From an uncultured Lachnospiraceae bacterium (GTDB lineage Bacteria > Bacillota > Clostridia > Lachnospirales > Lachnospiraceae), in the NCBI GenBank assembly GCA_910586705.1, contig CAJUJK010000046.1:1-15916 (forward strand): a stretch of DNA of 15,916 nucleotides. Reading direction: 5' to 3'. The notes beneath the pieces are model-generated. The model was given only the letters and a program-made list of their open reading frames with translations. It did no database searches and was not told the DNA's origin. A program made the position numbers and the translations under genes. Every line of letters starts with the position of its first letter. Position 1 is the first letter of the stretch. Below, one piece after another: positions 6,876-14,885 of the stretch.

Positions 6876-8627
6876 ATGAAAAAACAATACATAAAATCCG
6901 GGCGCAGGGGCGTTTCGGTTTTGCTCGCCGCGGCATGTGTTACCGCGATGCTTGCGGGATGTGGAGATACGGCGGCAACAGAGGAGGAAGAGACACTGAG
7001 TGAAGTGATTCCCGTGGAGGCGCAGAATCCTGCGGCGGGGACACTGACACTCAAAAATGAATTTGTGGGGACGGTCAGCCCGGAGGAGTCGGTGTATGTG
7101 ATTCCCATGGTGTCGGCTGAGGTACTCGGTACAGACATCAGCGTGGGTGATACGGTGACGGCAGGACAGGAGTTATGTAAACTTGATACCGAGGCGGCGG
7201 AATTGCAGCTTGCCAGCGCGCAGGCACAGTATAACAGCGCGGCGGCGGGCGTGCAGGCGGCGGAAGTGGGGTATGAGATCGCGCAGGCGCAGTATGACAG
7301 CGCGGTGGCGCAGCTCGACGTGCAGAATGAGCAGACCCAGAGACAGAAAGATCTGACCATGTACCAGATGCAGATGCAGATCGACGGGATCAGCGACGGG
7401 ATCGACGATATCAATGAGCAGATCTATCAGCTGGAAGAGGACAGGGAGGACGCCAAGGACCAGAGGGACGATTTAAAGAAGGCAAGAAACAAGGCGAACG
7501 AATATGTGAAGCAGGCGCAGGCGGCGTATCAGGCGGCGCAGGCGGCGGTGACGGCTCTGGAGCCGCAGGATTATACGGAGCTGCAGGCTGTGAAGGGAAC
7601 ATTTCCGAATGAAGAGGCATATGAGTATGCCTTGAAGCAGGCAAAGGAACAGCTTGCGGCGGCAAAGGCGGCTTATGAGGGCGCGCAGGCGGCGGCTTCC
7701 CAGACAAGCGCGGCTTACGAGCAGGCAAAGGCGGGCATCGAGTCCATAGACGACGGGAAGGAAAAACTGGAGGATTCCCTCTCCGATACCTATAAGACAA
7801 AAGAACAGACAGAGACCGTAAAAAATCTGACGGAGGCACAGCTTAATATCGACACCCAGAAGGTGCAGGATATCAGCAAAAAGACGGCGGCTCTGGGCGT
7901 GGATTCCGCGGCGGCGCAGGTGAACAGCGCGAGAGTGGGCGCGGCAGGCGCAAAGGTAGGAATCGACAGCGCGGAATACCAGCTTGATATGTACACGCTG
8001 ACAGCGCCCATCGACGGCGTGATCGAGGCGGTGAATGTGAAGGAGCATGATTTTGCATCCCCGCAGTCGCCTGCTTTTGTTATTTCCAATAAGAATACGA
8101 TGACAGTCACTTTCGGCGTGAGCGAAGGTATCCGCGGCACGCTGCGGGTAGGGCAGAAAATTCAGGTGGACAGGAACGGCAAACTCTATGACGCGGCGAT
8201 CACGGAGATCGGCAGCATGGTGGATCAGAATACCGGGCTGTTTATGATCAAATCCTGTGTGAGCACGCCGGATGACAGCCTGCTGACCGGCAGCAGCGTG
8301 AAGGTGACGGCGGAGACATACAGTCAGGCGGACGCCCTGCTGATTCCCTATGACGCGGTGTACTATGACGACAGCCAGCCCTATGTCTACGTGGCGGAGA
8401 CTGGTACGGCGAAGCGCAGGGACGTGGAGACAGGTATTTTTGATATGGACACGATCACGGTGCTCTCGGGTCTTTCCACAGAGGATGTGCTGATCACGAG
8501 CTGGTCAGCGAACCTCAGGGAAGGGGCGGAAGTGTCCGTGCGGATGAAGACAGAGAGCGGGACAGACGGGGAACAGACAACAGCCGGCGGGGAAACGGAC
8601 AGCGCACAGACTGCGGACGGAGAGTAG
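6876..8627 (+). CDS. RND efflux membrane-fusion (periplasmic adaptor type) lipoprotein
   Basis: The adaptor subunit of an RND exporter, anchored outside the membrane by lipid. The start is ATG 6876 with GGAGGAGG (6864-6871) just upstream; the frame extends back to 6813 without a site and would bury the signal peptide. Signal peptide residues 1-28 end in the lipobox MLAGC with Cys29. Then come a first lipoyl half (about 66-104), a very long Ala/Gln-rich helical hairpin (about 105-370), the second lipoyl half beginning LTAPIDGVIEAV (about 375-405), beta-barrel and membrane-proximal domains (406-555), and an acidic Thr/Gly-rich tail (560-583). At 583 residues it is well above the roughly 400 of AcrA, mostly because of the hairpin. 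It starts a two-gene operon, its stop overlapping the next gene's ribosome site. Confidence 0.93.
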   Translation: MKKQYIKSGRRGVSVLLAAACVTAMLAGCGDTAATEEEETLSEVIPVEAQNPAAGTLTLKNEFVGTVSPEESVYVIPMVSAEVLGTDISVGDTVTAGQELCKLDTEAAELQLASAQAQYNSAAAGVQAAEVGYEIAQAQYDSAVAQLDVQNEQTQRQKDLTMYQMQMQIDGISDGIDDINEQIYQLEEDREDAKDQRDDLKKARNKANEYVKQAQAAYQAAQAAVTALEPQDYTELQAVKGTFPNEEAYEYALKQAKEQLAAAKAAYEGAQAAASQTSAAYEQAKAGIESIDDGKEKLEDSLSDTYKTKEQTETVKNLTEAQLNIDTQKVQDISKKTAALGVDSAAAQVNSARVGAAGAKVGIDSAEYQLDMYTLTAPIDGVIEAVNVKEHDFASPQSPAFVISNKNTMTVTFGVSEGIRGTLRVGQKIQVDRNGKLYDAAITEIGSMVDQNTGLFMIKSCVSTPDDSLLTGSSVKVTAETYSQADALLIPYDAVYYDDSQPYVYVAETGTAKRRDVETGIFDMDTITVLSGLSTEDVLITSWSANLREGAEVSVRMKTESGTDGEQTTAGGETDSAQTADGE

Positions 8628-8638
8628 GAGGCAGCGAC

Positions 8639-11600
8639 ATGGGATTGACAAAATTAGCTCTGAAGCGTCCCGTTTCGATGGCGCTTGTTATTCTGGCTCT
8701 GGTGGTGTTCGGGCTTTCTTCCATACCGGGTTTCCGGCTGGAACTGACGCCCGATATGGAGCTGCCGATGCTTCTCGTCTACACGGTTTATCCGGGGGCT
8801 GACCCGGAGAGCGTGGAGGAGCTTGTGACAAAGGAGATCGAGGCGGCAGGATCGGAGCAGAGCGGCGTATCTACCTACACGTCACAGTCGGCGGAAAATA
8901 TGTCCATGGTCATGTTCCAGTATGACTACGGGACAGATCTGGACGACGCCTATATGGATTTAAAGACAGCGCTTGACGCGGCGAAGTCGTCCATGCCGGA
9001 CGACGTGCAGGAGCCGACGGTAATCGAGATGGCGATGGACCAGATGGAAACCATGGATATTTCGGTCACGGCGGTGGGCGACAGCGATGTGCTGAGCTAT
9101 GTGAACGATACGATGGTGACAGAGCTGGAGACGATCTCCGGCGTGGCGGATGTACAGGTATACGGCGGCAGGGAGAACTATATTCGGGTATTGCTTGACT
9201 CGCAGGCGATGAGAGAGTACGGGGTAACCATGAGCGGCATCGCCCAGACCATCGGGGCGATGGATTTTACGGTGCCGGTGGGCAGCGTGAATCAGGGCTC
9301 ACAGGATATCGCGGTGTCCAGCAGCGCGGATATTTCCGGGGTGGTGCAGATCCAGAACATTCCCATTACCACGGCGAGAGGGCAGGTGATTCCGCTCTCG
9401 GAGCTGGCGCAGGTCAGTGAGAGCCAGAAAGCGGCTTCCAGTTTAAGCCGCTACAACGGACAGGATAATGTGACGATTGCCATTACGAAAAAGAAAAGCT
9501 ACGGCACCGTGGATGTGACAAGAGACGTGGAGCGGATGCTGGAGCTTTTGCAGGCGGACAACGACGTGGTGGTGATTGACACCATCTATAATGCCAGCGA
9601 TATGATTATCTCCTCGCTTTCTTCCGTGGGAAGTACGCTGGCGCTTGGCGTGCTGCTTTCCATGCTTGTGCTGTTTCTTTTCTTCGGGGATTTCAGGGCA
9701 AGTCTGATCGTGGGAAGCGCCATGCCGATTTCGCTGTTTGCGACGATGATCGGCATGAATATGCTCGGTTTTACATTCAATGTGGTGACCATGGGGGCGC
9801 TTGTCATCGCCATCGGCATGATGGTGGACAGCTCGATCGTGGTGCTGGAGAGCTGTTTCCGCCTGAAGGATAAGACAGGGGAATACTATGACGCGGCGCT
9901 CAAGGGCACCGGGGTGGTGACGGCTTCGATCATCGCATCCACGATCACCACGGTCGTCGTATATGCGCCGCTTGCCACGATGAAAGGTCTTTCCGGGCAG
10001 CTGTTTTCCCAGCTTGGCATGACGATCATTATGGCAATGCTGGCTTCCCTTGTTATGGCGATGACCATTATCCCGCTGCTTTTCAGAAAATTTAAGCCGG
10101 TGGAGAAAAAGGATCTGCCGATCAACAGACTGCTTCGCAAAATCAACGCGCGGTATGACAAGGCGCTTAGAAAAATTCTGCCGAAAAAGGCGCTTGTGGT
10201 TGTGATATCGGTGTTTCTTCTGGTGGCGGCGTTTATGCTGGTCAGCCATATCCACACGGAGCTGATGCCCAGCATGGACGAGGGCGCCTTTGCCATCACG
10301 GCAAGTTTCCGCTCCGGCACGAAAATGGAACTGATTGAGGAGCAGACAAACTTTCTGGAGAAGATGGCGGCGGAGGATGAAAATGTGGACCACTATTCCT
10401 TCAGCGTTTCGGGAGATACGGCGACGCTGACAGGGTATCTCTCAGACGACTGCGAGCTGTCAACGGGACAGGTGATCGAGCGGTACGCGAAAGAGCTGGA
10501 TGGTCTGACCAATATGGATATCAGCATCAGCGCCACCGGCGCCAGCATGACCAGCATGATGAGCAGCGGGATTGAGATTGATCTGGAAGGCAGGGATCTG
10601 GATGATCTGCGGGAGACGGCAAGACAGGTACAGCAGATGCTGCAGGGAATCCCGGGCGTGCTGCAGACCTCTTCCAATCTGGCGGAGGCATCCACGCAGG
10701 CAAAGATTATGATCGACCCGTTAAAGAGTATGGCAGTCGGACTTCCGCCGGTGCAGGTGGCGGGGGAGATGTACAATACCTTGAGCGGCATGAAAGCGGC
10801 TACGCTCAAGAGAAGCGGCGAAGAGTACGAGGTGCGGGTGGAATATCCCGAAGGCGAGTACGAGGGTATGAATGATCTGATCAACATGACCCTTAGTACG
10901 GCTTACGGCACACAGATACCGCTTTCGGAGATCGCGTCGGTGGTTTATCAGGACTCTCCGATAACACTGATCCGCGTGGACGGCATCTATCAGGTGGCGG
11001 TTACCGCAAGCACTACGAAGGATGCCAAATTTACGGCGCAGGAGGCGGCGGACGAGGCGATGGAGCAGATGGTGCTCCCAAGAGGCGTTTCCCGTGCCAC
11101 CAGCATGATGGACGACATGATGATCGACGAGTTCAAGGCGATTATCACGGCTATTTTTGTGGCGGTGTTCCTGATCTTCCTCGTCATGGCGATGCAGTTT
11201 GAGTCGCCGCGGTTTTCACTGATGGTGATGATGAGTATTCCCTTCGCGCTGATCGGCTCGTTCGGACTGCTGTATATAACAGGTTCGACCCTCAGCATGG
11301 TGTCCCTGATGGGTGTGCTGATGTTAGTCGGTATCGTGGTGAATAATGGTATTCTCTATGTGGATACGGCGAACCGTCTGCGGGAGGAGATGTCTCTGGA
11401 GGAGGCGCTGATCCAGAGTGGGCAGCTCAGACTGCGCCCGATTCTGATGACCACGCTGACGACCATTCTGTCCATGGTGCCGATGTCCCTCGGAATCGGG
11501 GACGGCTCCGTTATGATGGAAGGTATGGCGATGATTATCATCGGCGGTCTGGTTGCCTCCACCGTGCTGATTCTCCTGCTGATGCCCACGTTCTATCTGA

Positions 11601-11722
11601 TTATAGACAAGCGGAGCAGAAAGGCGAAAAGGCTGGTAAAGAAAGAGGAAAGGAAGAACAGGAGAGAAGACAGAAAAGCGGAAAAGAGAGCGCGCAAAGA
11701 AGAAAAGGACAAAGAGAAATAA
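8639..11722 (+). CDS. RND-family efflux transporter (hydrophobe/amphiphile exporter-like)
   Basis: The inner-membrane pump that should export a hydrophobic or amphiphilic substrate using an ion gradient. Its 1027 residues match the family's usual length: TM1 (12-31), first extracellular porter loop (33-330), TM2-6 block (332-483), a cytoplasmic linker, TM7 (518-536), second loop (540-830), TM8-12 block (834-990). TM4 reads AIGMMVDSSIVVLES, so of the AcrB Asp407/Asp408 pair only the first is kept (D397, then S398); the AcrB Lys940 position is Asn (VGIVVNNGIL, N902). Related pumps of Firmicutes commonly vary here. The C-terminal 37 residues are almost all Lys, Arg and Glu and would lie in the cytoplasm. 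AGGAGG (8626-8631) overlaps the adaptor's stop codon, so translation is probably coupled. No TolC-like gene is present. Substrate unknown. Confidence 0.95.
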   Translation: MGLTKLALKRPVSMALVILALVVFGLSSIPGFRLELTPDMELPMLLVYTVYPGADPESVEELVTKEIEAAGSEQSGVSTYTSQSAENMSMVMFQYDYGTDLDDAYMDLKTALDAAKSSMPDDVQEPTVIEMAMDQMETMDISVTAVGDSDVLSYVNDTMVTELETISGVADVQVYGGRENYIRVLLDSQAMREYGVTMSGIAQTIGAMDFTVPVGSVNQGSQDIAVSSSADISGVVQIQNIPITTARGQVIPLSELAQVSESQKAASSLSRYNGQDNVTIAITKKKSYGTVDVTRDVERMLELLQADNDVVVIDTIYNASDMIISSLSSVGSTLALGVLLSMLVLFLFFGDFRASLIVGSAMPISLFATMIGMNMLGFTFNVVTMGALVIAIGMMVDSSIVVLESCFRLKDKTGEYYDAALKGTGVVTASIIASTITTVVVYAPLATMKGLSGQLFSQLGMTIIMAMLASLVMAMTIIPLLFRKFKPVEKKDLPINRLLRKINARYDKALRKILPKKALVVVISVFLLVAAFMLVSHIHTELMPSMDEGAFAITASFRSGTKMELIEEQTNFLEKMAAEDENVDHYSFSVSGDTATLTGYLSDDCELSTGQVIERYAKELDGLTNMDISISATGASMTSMMSSGIEIDLEGRDLDDLRETARQVQQMLQGIPGVLQTSSNLAEASTQAKIMIDPLKSMAVGLPPVQVAGEMYNTLSGMKAATLKRSGEEYEVRVEYPEGEYEGMNDLINMTLSTAYGTQIPLSEIASVVYQDSPITLIRVDGIYQVAVTASTTKDAKFTAQEAADEAMEQMVLPRGVSRATSMMDDMMIDEFKAIITAIFVAVFLIFLVMAMQFESPRFSLMVMMSIPFALIGSFGLLYITGSTLSMVSLMGVLMLVGIVVNNGILYVDTANRLREEMSLEEALIQSGQLRLRPILMTTLTTILSMVPMSLGIGDGSVMMEGMAMIIIGGLVASTVLILLLMPTFYLIIDKRSRKAKRLVKKEERKNRREDRKAEKRARKEEKDKEK

Positions 11723-11741
11723 GAAAACACACTAAATATAA

Positions 11742-11783
11742 GAAAGACCGGCGCCGGATCATTTGATCTGAAACCGGTCTTTT
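11742..11783. terminator. bidirectional terminator between converging genes
   Basis: GAAAGACCGG (11742-11751) pairs with CCGGTCTTTT (11774-11783), with an inner GATC-ATTT-GATC stem (11757-11768). On the + strand it follows the RND stop by 20 nt and has a short T run. On the - strand it runs into a T-rich stretch. The minus-strand cyclase stop codon (11759-11761) lies inside the loop, so the last codons of that gene form part of the stem. Confidence 0.68.
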
Positions 11784-13177
11784 CCGTTCCACTTTGCATC
11801 ATAGAGCGCCTTGTCGGCATTCTGGTAAAGCAGTTCGTAAGTGTCGTTGTTGGCGGCAAGCCCGACGCCGATGCTGGTCGAGAGCTTCTGATCGGGATAT
11901 TCGCTGTCAAAATTCTGGTGAACGATGGAGATGAATTTATTAAGCATCCCTTCCGTCTCCTTGGTGGAGATGTCACGCCCTACGAACACGGCAAACTCAT
12001 CGCCGCCCAGACGCCCGACGATATCTTTGTTCCGGTTGAAATAGTTTTCCAGAACAGAGGAAAATTTTCGCAGGACCTGATCGCCTACGGGGTGTCCGAG
12101 CTGGTCGTTGATCAGTTTGAAGTTGTCCATATCCATAATCATCAGCAGACCCTGTCCGGGGCGTTCCGCCAGTGCCATCCGCACAAGGTCTTCAAAACCT
12201 TCCCGGTTTAACAGTTTGGTGAGAGGGTCCATCCTTGCCTTTGTGCGGATGGAACTCATCTCCTTCGAGAACAGGGACGTCAGGAAGAAGAGAAGGGCGG
12301 AGGCGACCACGGCAATTAACAGCATGGGAAATTCAATCTCCCACAATTTCTTTAACACTTCATTGCGGTTCATACATGTGACAAAGTACCAGTCGGTGTC
12401 TGGTATGGCAGTAATATTTACAAAATAGACGCTCTCATCCCCGAGAATATCGTGCTGCCCGGTTTTAGCTTCGTCCAACAGACTGCTCACATTCTGGTAC
12501 AGCATGGATTCGCTTTCGGCGGATAAAGTCATACCGATCATGGAGGCGTCAGAGTCAGCAAGGATAAGACGGCTGCCGTTGGTAACAAAAAAGGCGTGTT
12601 CGACCTGTCCTGAGGTAATTTCCTTTGCAAGCTGTGAGGCATAGTCCAGATAGACGTCCGCGGACAGGACTGTTACGGCAGGACCGGTTCTGAGGCGGCT
12701 GCTTATGCTCACACAGGTACCGCCTGTCATGGCGTCCACATAAGGCTCGCCGAAGGCAAAGCGGTCGTGCTGCAGTCCTTCTTTATACCAGTCGCGCTCC
12801 GTCACGACGAAATCCTCGCCGGGTTCCCAGCCGGAGGCGTCGAAGTAATTCCCCTGATCGTCACCCATGTACAGCCCGAAAGGATACGCCTCATGCGAAT
12901 CCACGCTGGTGTACATCAGTTCATAGGTGTCCTCGTTCTCCAACCCGAGCCTCTCGATCATATCCTTGTAGATGGTCACTTCGCTCAGGACAGATTCTGC
13001 CCATGCGCTGATCTCTTCCACATAGTAATTGGATTCCAGAACCAGTTTTTCTTTGGAAAGAGACAGTATTTCACGTCTGACAAGCATAAAGTAGATGATA
13101 ATCATCACCAGAACAATGGGTACAATGGTGCAGACCAGTTTTATGTTCGCCCAGATATAATGGTGTTTTGCCTTCAC
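11759..13177 (-). CDS. membrane diguanylate cyclase with dCache sensor (GGDEF)
   Basis: Predicted to make c-di-GMP in response to an extracellular ligand. I choose GTG at 13177 because GGGGAGG sits seven bases upstream; the frame stays open to a TTG at 13225 without a site. The product has 472 residues: TM1 (12-34), extracellular double-Cache domain (about 36-280), TM2 (283-303), GGDEF domain (314-470). The catalytic signature GGDEF is at 391-395, metal ligand D349 lies in MDMDNFK, and the inhibitory I-site RNKD (382-385) is intact, so it should be active and product-inhibited. The Cache domain has R128, W130, Y131, Y146, D148 and D174 spaced as in amino-acid-binding dCache sensors, with Phe123 where those have Tyr. 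There is no EAL domain. It converges on the RND gene and diverges from the sensor kinase. Confidence 0.95.
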   Translation of the reverse strand: MKAKHHYIWANIKLVCTIVPIVLVMIIIYFMLVRREILSLSKEKLVLESNYYVEEISAWAESVLSEVTIYKDMIERLGLENEDTYELMYTSVDSHEAYPFGLYMGDDQGNYFDASGWEPGEDFVVTERDWYKEGLQHDRFAFGEPYVDAMTGGTCVSISSRLRTGPAVTVLSADVYLDYASQLAKEITSGQVEHAFFVTNGSRLILADSDASMIGMTLSAESESMLYQNVSSLLDEAKTGQHDILGDESVYFVNITAIPDTDWYFVTCMNRNEVLKKLWEIEFPMLLIAVVASALLFFLTSLFSKEMSSIRTKARMDPLTKLLNREGFEDLVRMALAERPGQGLLMIMDMDNFKLINDQLGHPVGDQVLRKFSSVLENYFNRNKDIVGRLGGDEFAVFVGRDISTKETEGMLNKFISIVHQNFDSEYPDQKLSTSIGVGLAANNDTYELLYQNADKALYDAKWNGKDRFQIK

Positions 13178-13236
13178 TGGAAGTCCTCCCCTGCAAGAAT
13201 AATGACGCTCGGTTTCCCACAACAATACTTGTCATA

Positions 13237-13264
13237 ATTTTATCATATGCGCCCGGAAAGTCAA
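13237..13264 (-). promoter_or_regulatory. extended -10 promoter for the diguanylate cyclase
   Basis: Read on the - strand: TTGACT (13264-13259), 16 bp, then TAAAAT (13242-13237) preceded by TGA, an extended -10. The predicted start is near 13230, leaving a leader of about 53 nt before GTG 13177. This also argues against the longer TTG start at 13225, which would lie almost at the transcript end. Confidence 0.65.
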
Positions 13265-13275
13265 GGCAGCGTCTA

Positions 13276-13304
13276 TTGACAAACAGGACTTTAAATGCTA
13301 ACGT
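13276..13304 (+). promoter_or_regulatory. promoter for the membrane sensor kinase
   Basis: TTGACA (13276-13281) is a perfect -35 box. Seventeen bases later is TAACGT (13299-13304), a poor -10 hexamer, but it is preceded by TGC, which acts as an extended -10. The start would be near 13311. It lies back to back with the cyclase promoter, the two -35 boxes being 11 bp apart. Confidence 0.5.
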
Positions 13305-13347
13305 TGTGGAAAAACAATCACCGTACAAGGGGTGTGTTCTTTAAGTT

Positions 13348-14811
13348 ATGAAGTATTCCATGAAGAGGCAGTTTGCGTTCATTTTCATATCGCTGATCAC
13401 AGGCACGATCCTTTTATGTCTGATCCTCAATTCGACCCTGCTGGGGAAGTATTATCTTAATAAGAAACAGAACGCGCTCATAAGCGCCTACTACAGTATC
13501 AACGAAGCGTCAAGTGCAGGCGACATTACAAGTGAAGAATACGATATTGAGTTGAAAAAGATCTGTGAAAAGTACAACATACAGGTGCTGGTGGCGGACG
13601 GGGAGTCGGAGGCTGTCAAGTATTCCATGAACGATCCCCGCACTGTTCTCAAGCAGCTTTTCGACCACATTTTTCTCGGCGTGGAGGAAGAAGGGCTTCT
13701 TTTAAGCACGGACAATTATAAGATGCAGGTGGTGGAGGACTATAGAACCCAGACGGAATATGTGGAAATGTGGGGGATGCTCGACAACGGGTATCTTTTC
13801 ATGCTCAGAAGCGCTCTGGAGGGCATACGGGAGAGCGTGTCCATCTCAAACCGCTTTCTGGCGTATGTGGGTTCCGGCGCTGTCCTTGTCAGCGTCCTTC
13901 TGGTGATCTGGCTCTCAAACCGGGTCACGAAACCGATTATGGAACTGGCAAAAATTTCGGAGCGGATGAAAGGTCTGGATTTTGAGGCAAAGTACACGGG
14001 GAACGATAAGACGGAGATCGCCATACTTGGCAATAATATCAATGAATTGTCGGAGACGCTGGAGGAGACGATTTCCGAACTGCGCACGGCAAACAATGAG
14101 CTTTTGAAGGATATCGAGAGAAAGGACCGGGTGGACGAGAGAAGAAGGGAATTTCTCTCCAATGTCTCCCACGAATTAAAGACGCCGCTGGCGCTCATTC
14201 AGGGATATGCCGAGGGGCTGAAAGAGGGGATAAACGACGACGCCGAGAGCAGGGAGTTTTACTGCGACGTCATCATGGACGAGGCGGCAAAAATGAATGC
14301 CATGGTAAAAAATCTCCTTACCCTCAATCAATTGGAGGCGGGCAACGAGGTTGTCAATATGGAACGCTTTGACGTGACGGCGCTGATAAAAAACTATATT
14401 GCTTCCGCGGATATCTTAATCCGGCAGAAGGAGATATCCGTCCGCATGGACGACTACGAGCCTGTTTACGTCTGGGGCGACGAGTTCCGGGTGGAGGAGG
14501 TGTTTATGAACTATTTCACAAACGCCATCAATTACGCCGGAGGAGAAAAAATCATTGACGTCAAGATATGCAGGGCTGACGGGCGGGTGCGCGTGTCGGT
14601 CTTTAATACCGGGAGTCCCATCCCGGAGGAGAGTGTGGCACATCTGTGGGAAAAGTTTTATAAGGTGGACAAGGCGAGAACAAGGGAGTACGGCGGCAGT
14701 GGGATCGGACTTTCCATCGTAAAGGCGATCATGGAATCCATGAATCAGGAATACGGCGTGATCAACTACGACAACGGCGTGGAGTTCTGGTTCCAGTTAG
14801 ACATGGCATGA
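13348..14811 (+). CDS. membrane sensor histidine kinase (HAMP-HisKA-HATPase)
   Basis: A classical two-component sensor of 487 residues: TM1 (about 8-32), extracellular domain of about 135 residues (33-168) with no recognised fold, TM2 (170-190), HAMP (191-243), HisKA with phospho-acceptor H275 in SNVSHELKTP, then HATPase with N-box N388/N392, a G1 box reading NTGSPI (420-425; Asn in place of the usual Asp), F-box WEKFYKVDKAR and G2 box GSGIGLS (450-456). The start is uncertain: an in-frame TAA lies at 13342, so ATG 13348 or ATG 13360 must be used, and neither has a ribosome site at normal distance; AAGGGG (13327-13332) is 15 nt away. Such kinases are normally next to an OmpR-type regulator; none is adjacent here, and the only one in the window is at 3000-3680. 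Confidence 0.94.
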   Translation: MKYSMKRQFAFIFISLITGTILLCLILNSTLLGKYYLNKKQNALISAYYSINEASSAGDITSEEYDIELKKICEKYNIQVLVADGESEAVKYSMNDPRTVLKQLFDHIFLGVEEEGLLLSTDNYKMQVVEDYRTQTEYVEMWGMLDNGYLFMLRSALEGIRESVSISNRFLAYVGSGAVLVSVLLVIWLSNRVTKPIMELAKISERMKGLDFEAKYTGNDKTEIAILGNNINELSETLEETISELRTANNELLKDIERKDRVDERRREFLSNVSHELKTPLALIQGYAEGLKEGINDDAESREFYCDVIMDEAAKMNAMVKNLLTLNQLEAGNEVVNMERFDVTALIKNYIASADILIRQKEISVRMDDYEPVYVWGDEFRVEEVFMNYFTNAINYAGGEKIIDVKICRADGRVRVSVFNTGSPIPEESVAHLWEKFYKVDKARTREYGGSGIGLSIVKAIMESMNQEYGVINYDNGVEFWFQLDMA

Positions 14812-14850
14812 CAGTTCAGCCAGATCGGAGCGGACAAGCTTAGGTTTGAC

Positions 14851-14879
14851 TTGTAACAAAAGGAAATGTGGGGTATAAT
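14851..14879 (+). promoter_or_regulatory. promoter for the lipoprotein gene
   Basis: A perfect TATAAT (14874-14879) lies 17 bp after TTGTAA (14851-14856), which matches the -35 consensus at four of six bases. A better -35 match, TTGACT at 14846, is five bases further and gives an overlong 22-bp spacer. The predicted start is near 14886. Confidence 0.65.
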
Positions 14880-14885
14880 GTAATA

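Larger units (their letters stand above)
13213..13313. repeat. inverted 11-bp motif flanking the divergent promoter region
   Basis: GTTGTGGGAAA on the - strand (13223 to 13213) and GTTGTGGAAAA on the + strand (13303-13313) match at 10 of 11 bases and face outward from the two divergent promoters. The first sits just after the cyclase start site, the second overlaps the kinase -10 box. A shared regulator site is possible; nothing in the sequence proves it. Confidence 0.35.

Noticed and set aside
6461..7414. 317-codon - strand open frame crossing the terminator and efflux promoter
   Set aside because: It overlaps two real genes, a strong terminator and a promoter, and the Ser/Cys-rich product is typical antisense noise.
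9443..10393. 316-codon - strand open frame inside the RND gene
   Set aside because: Antisense shadow of a clear transporter; the product is His/Arg/Lys-rich with no fold or ribosome site.
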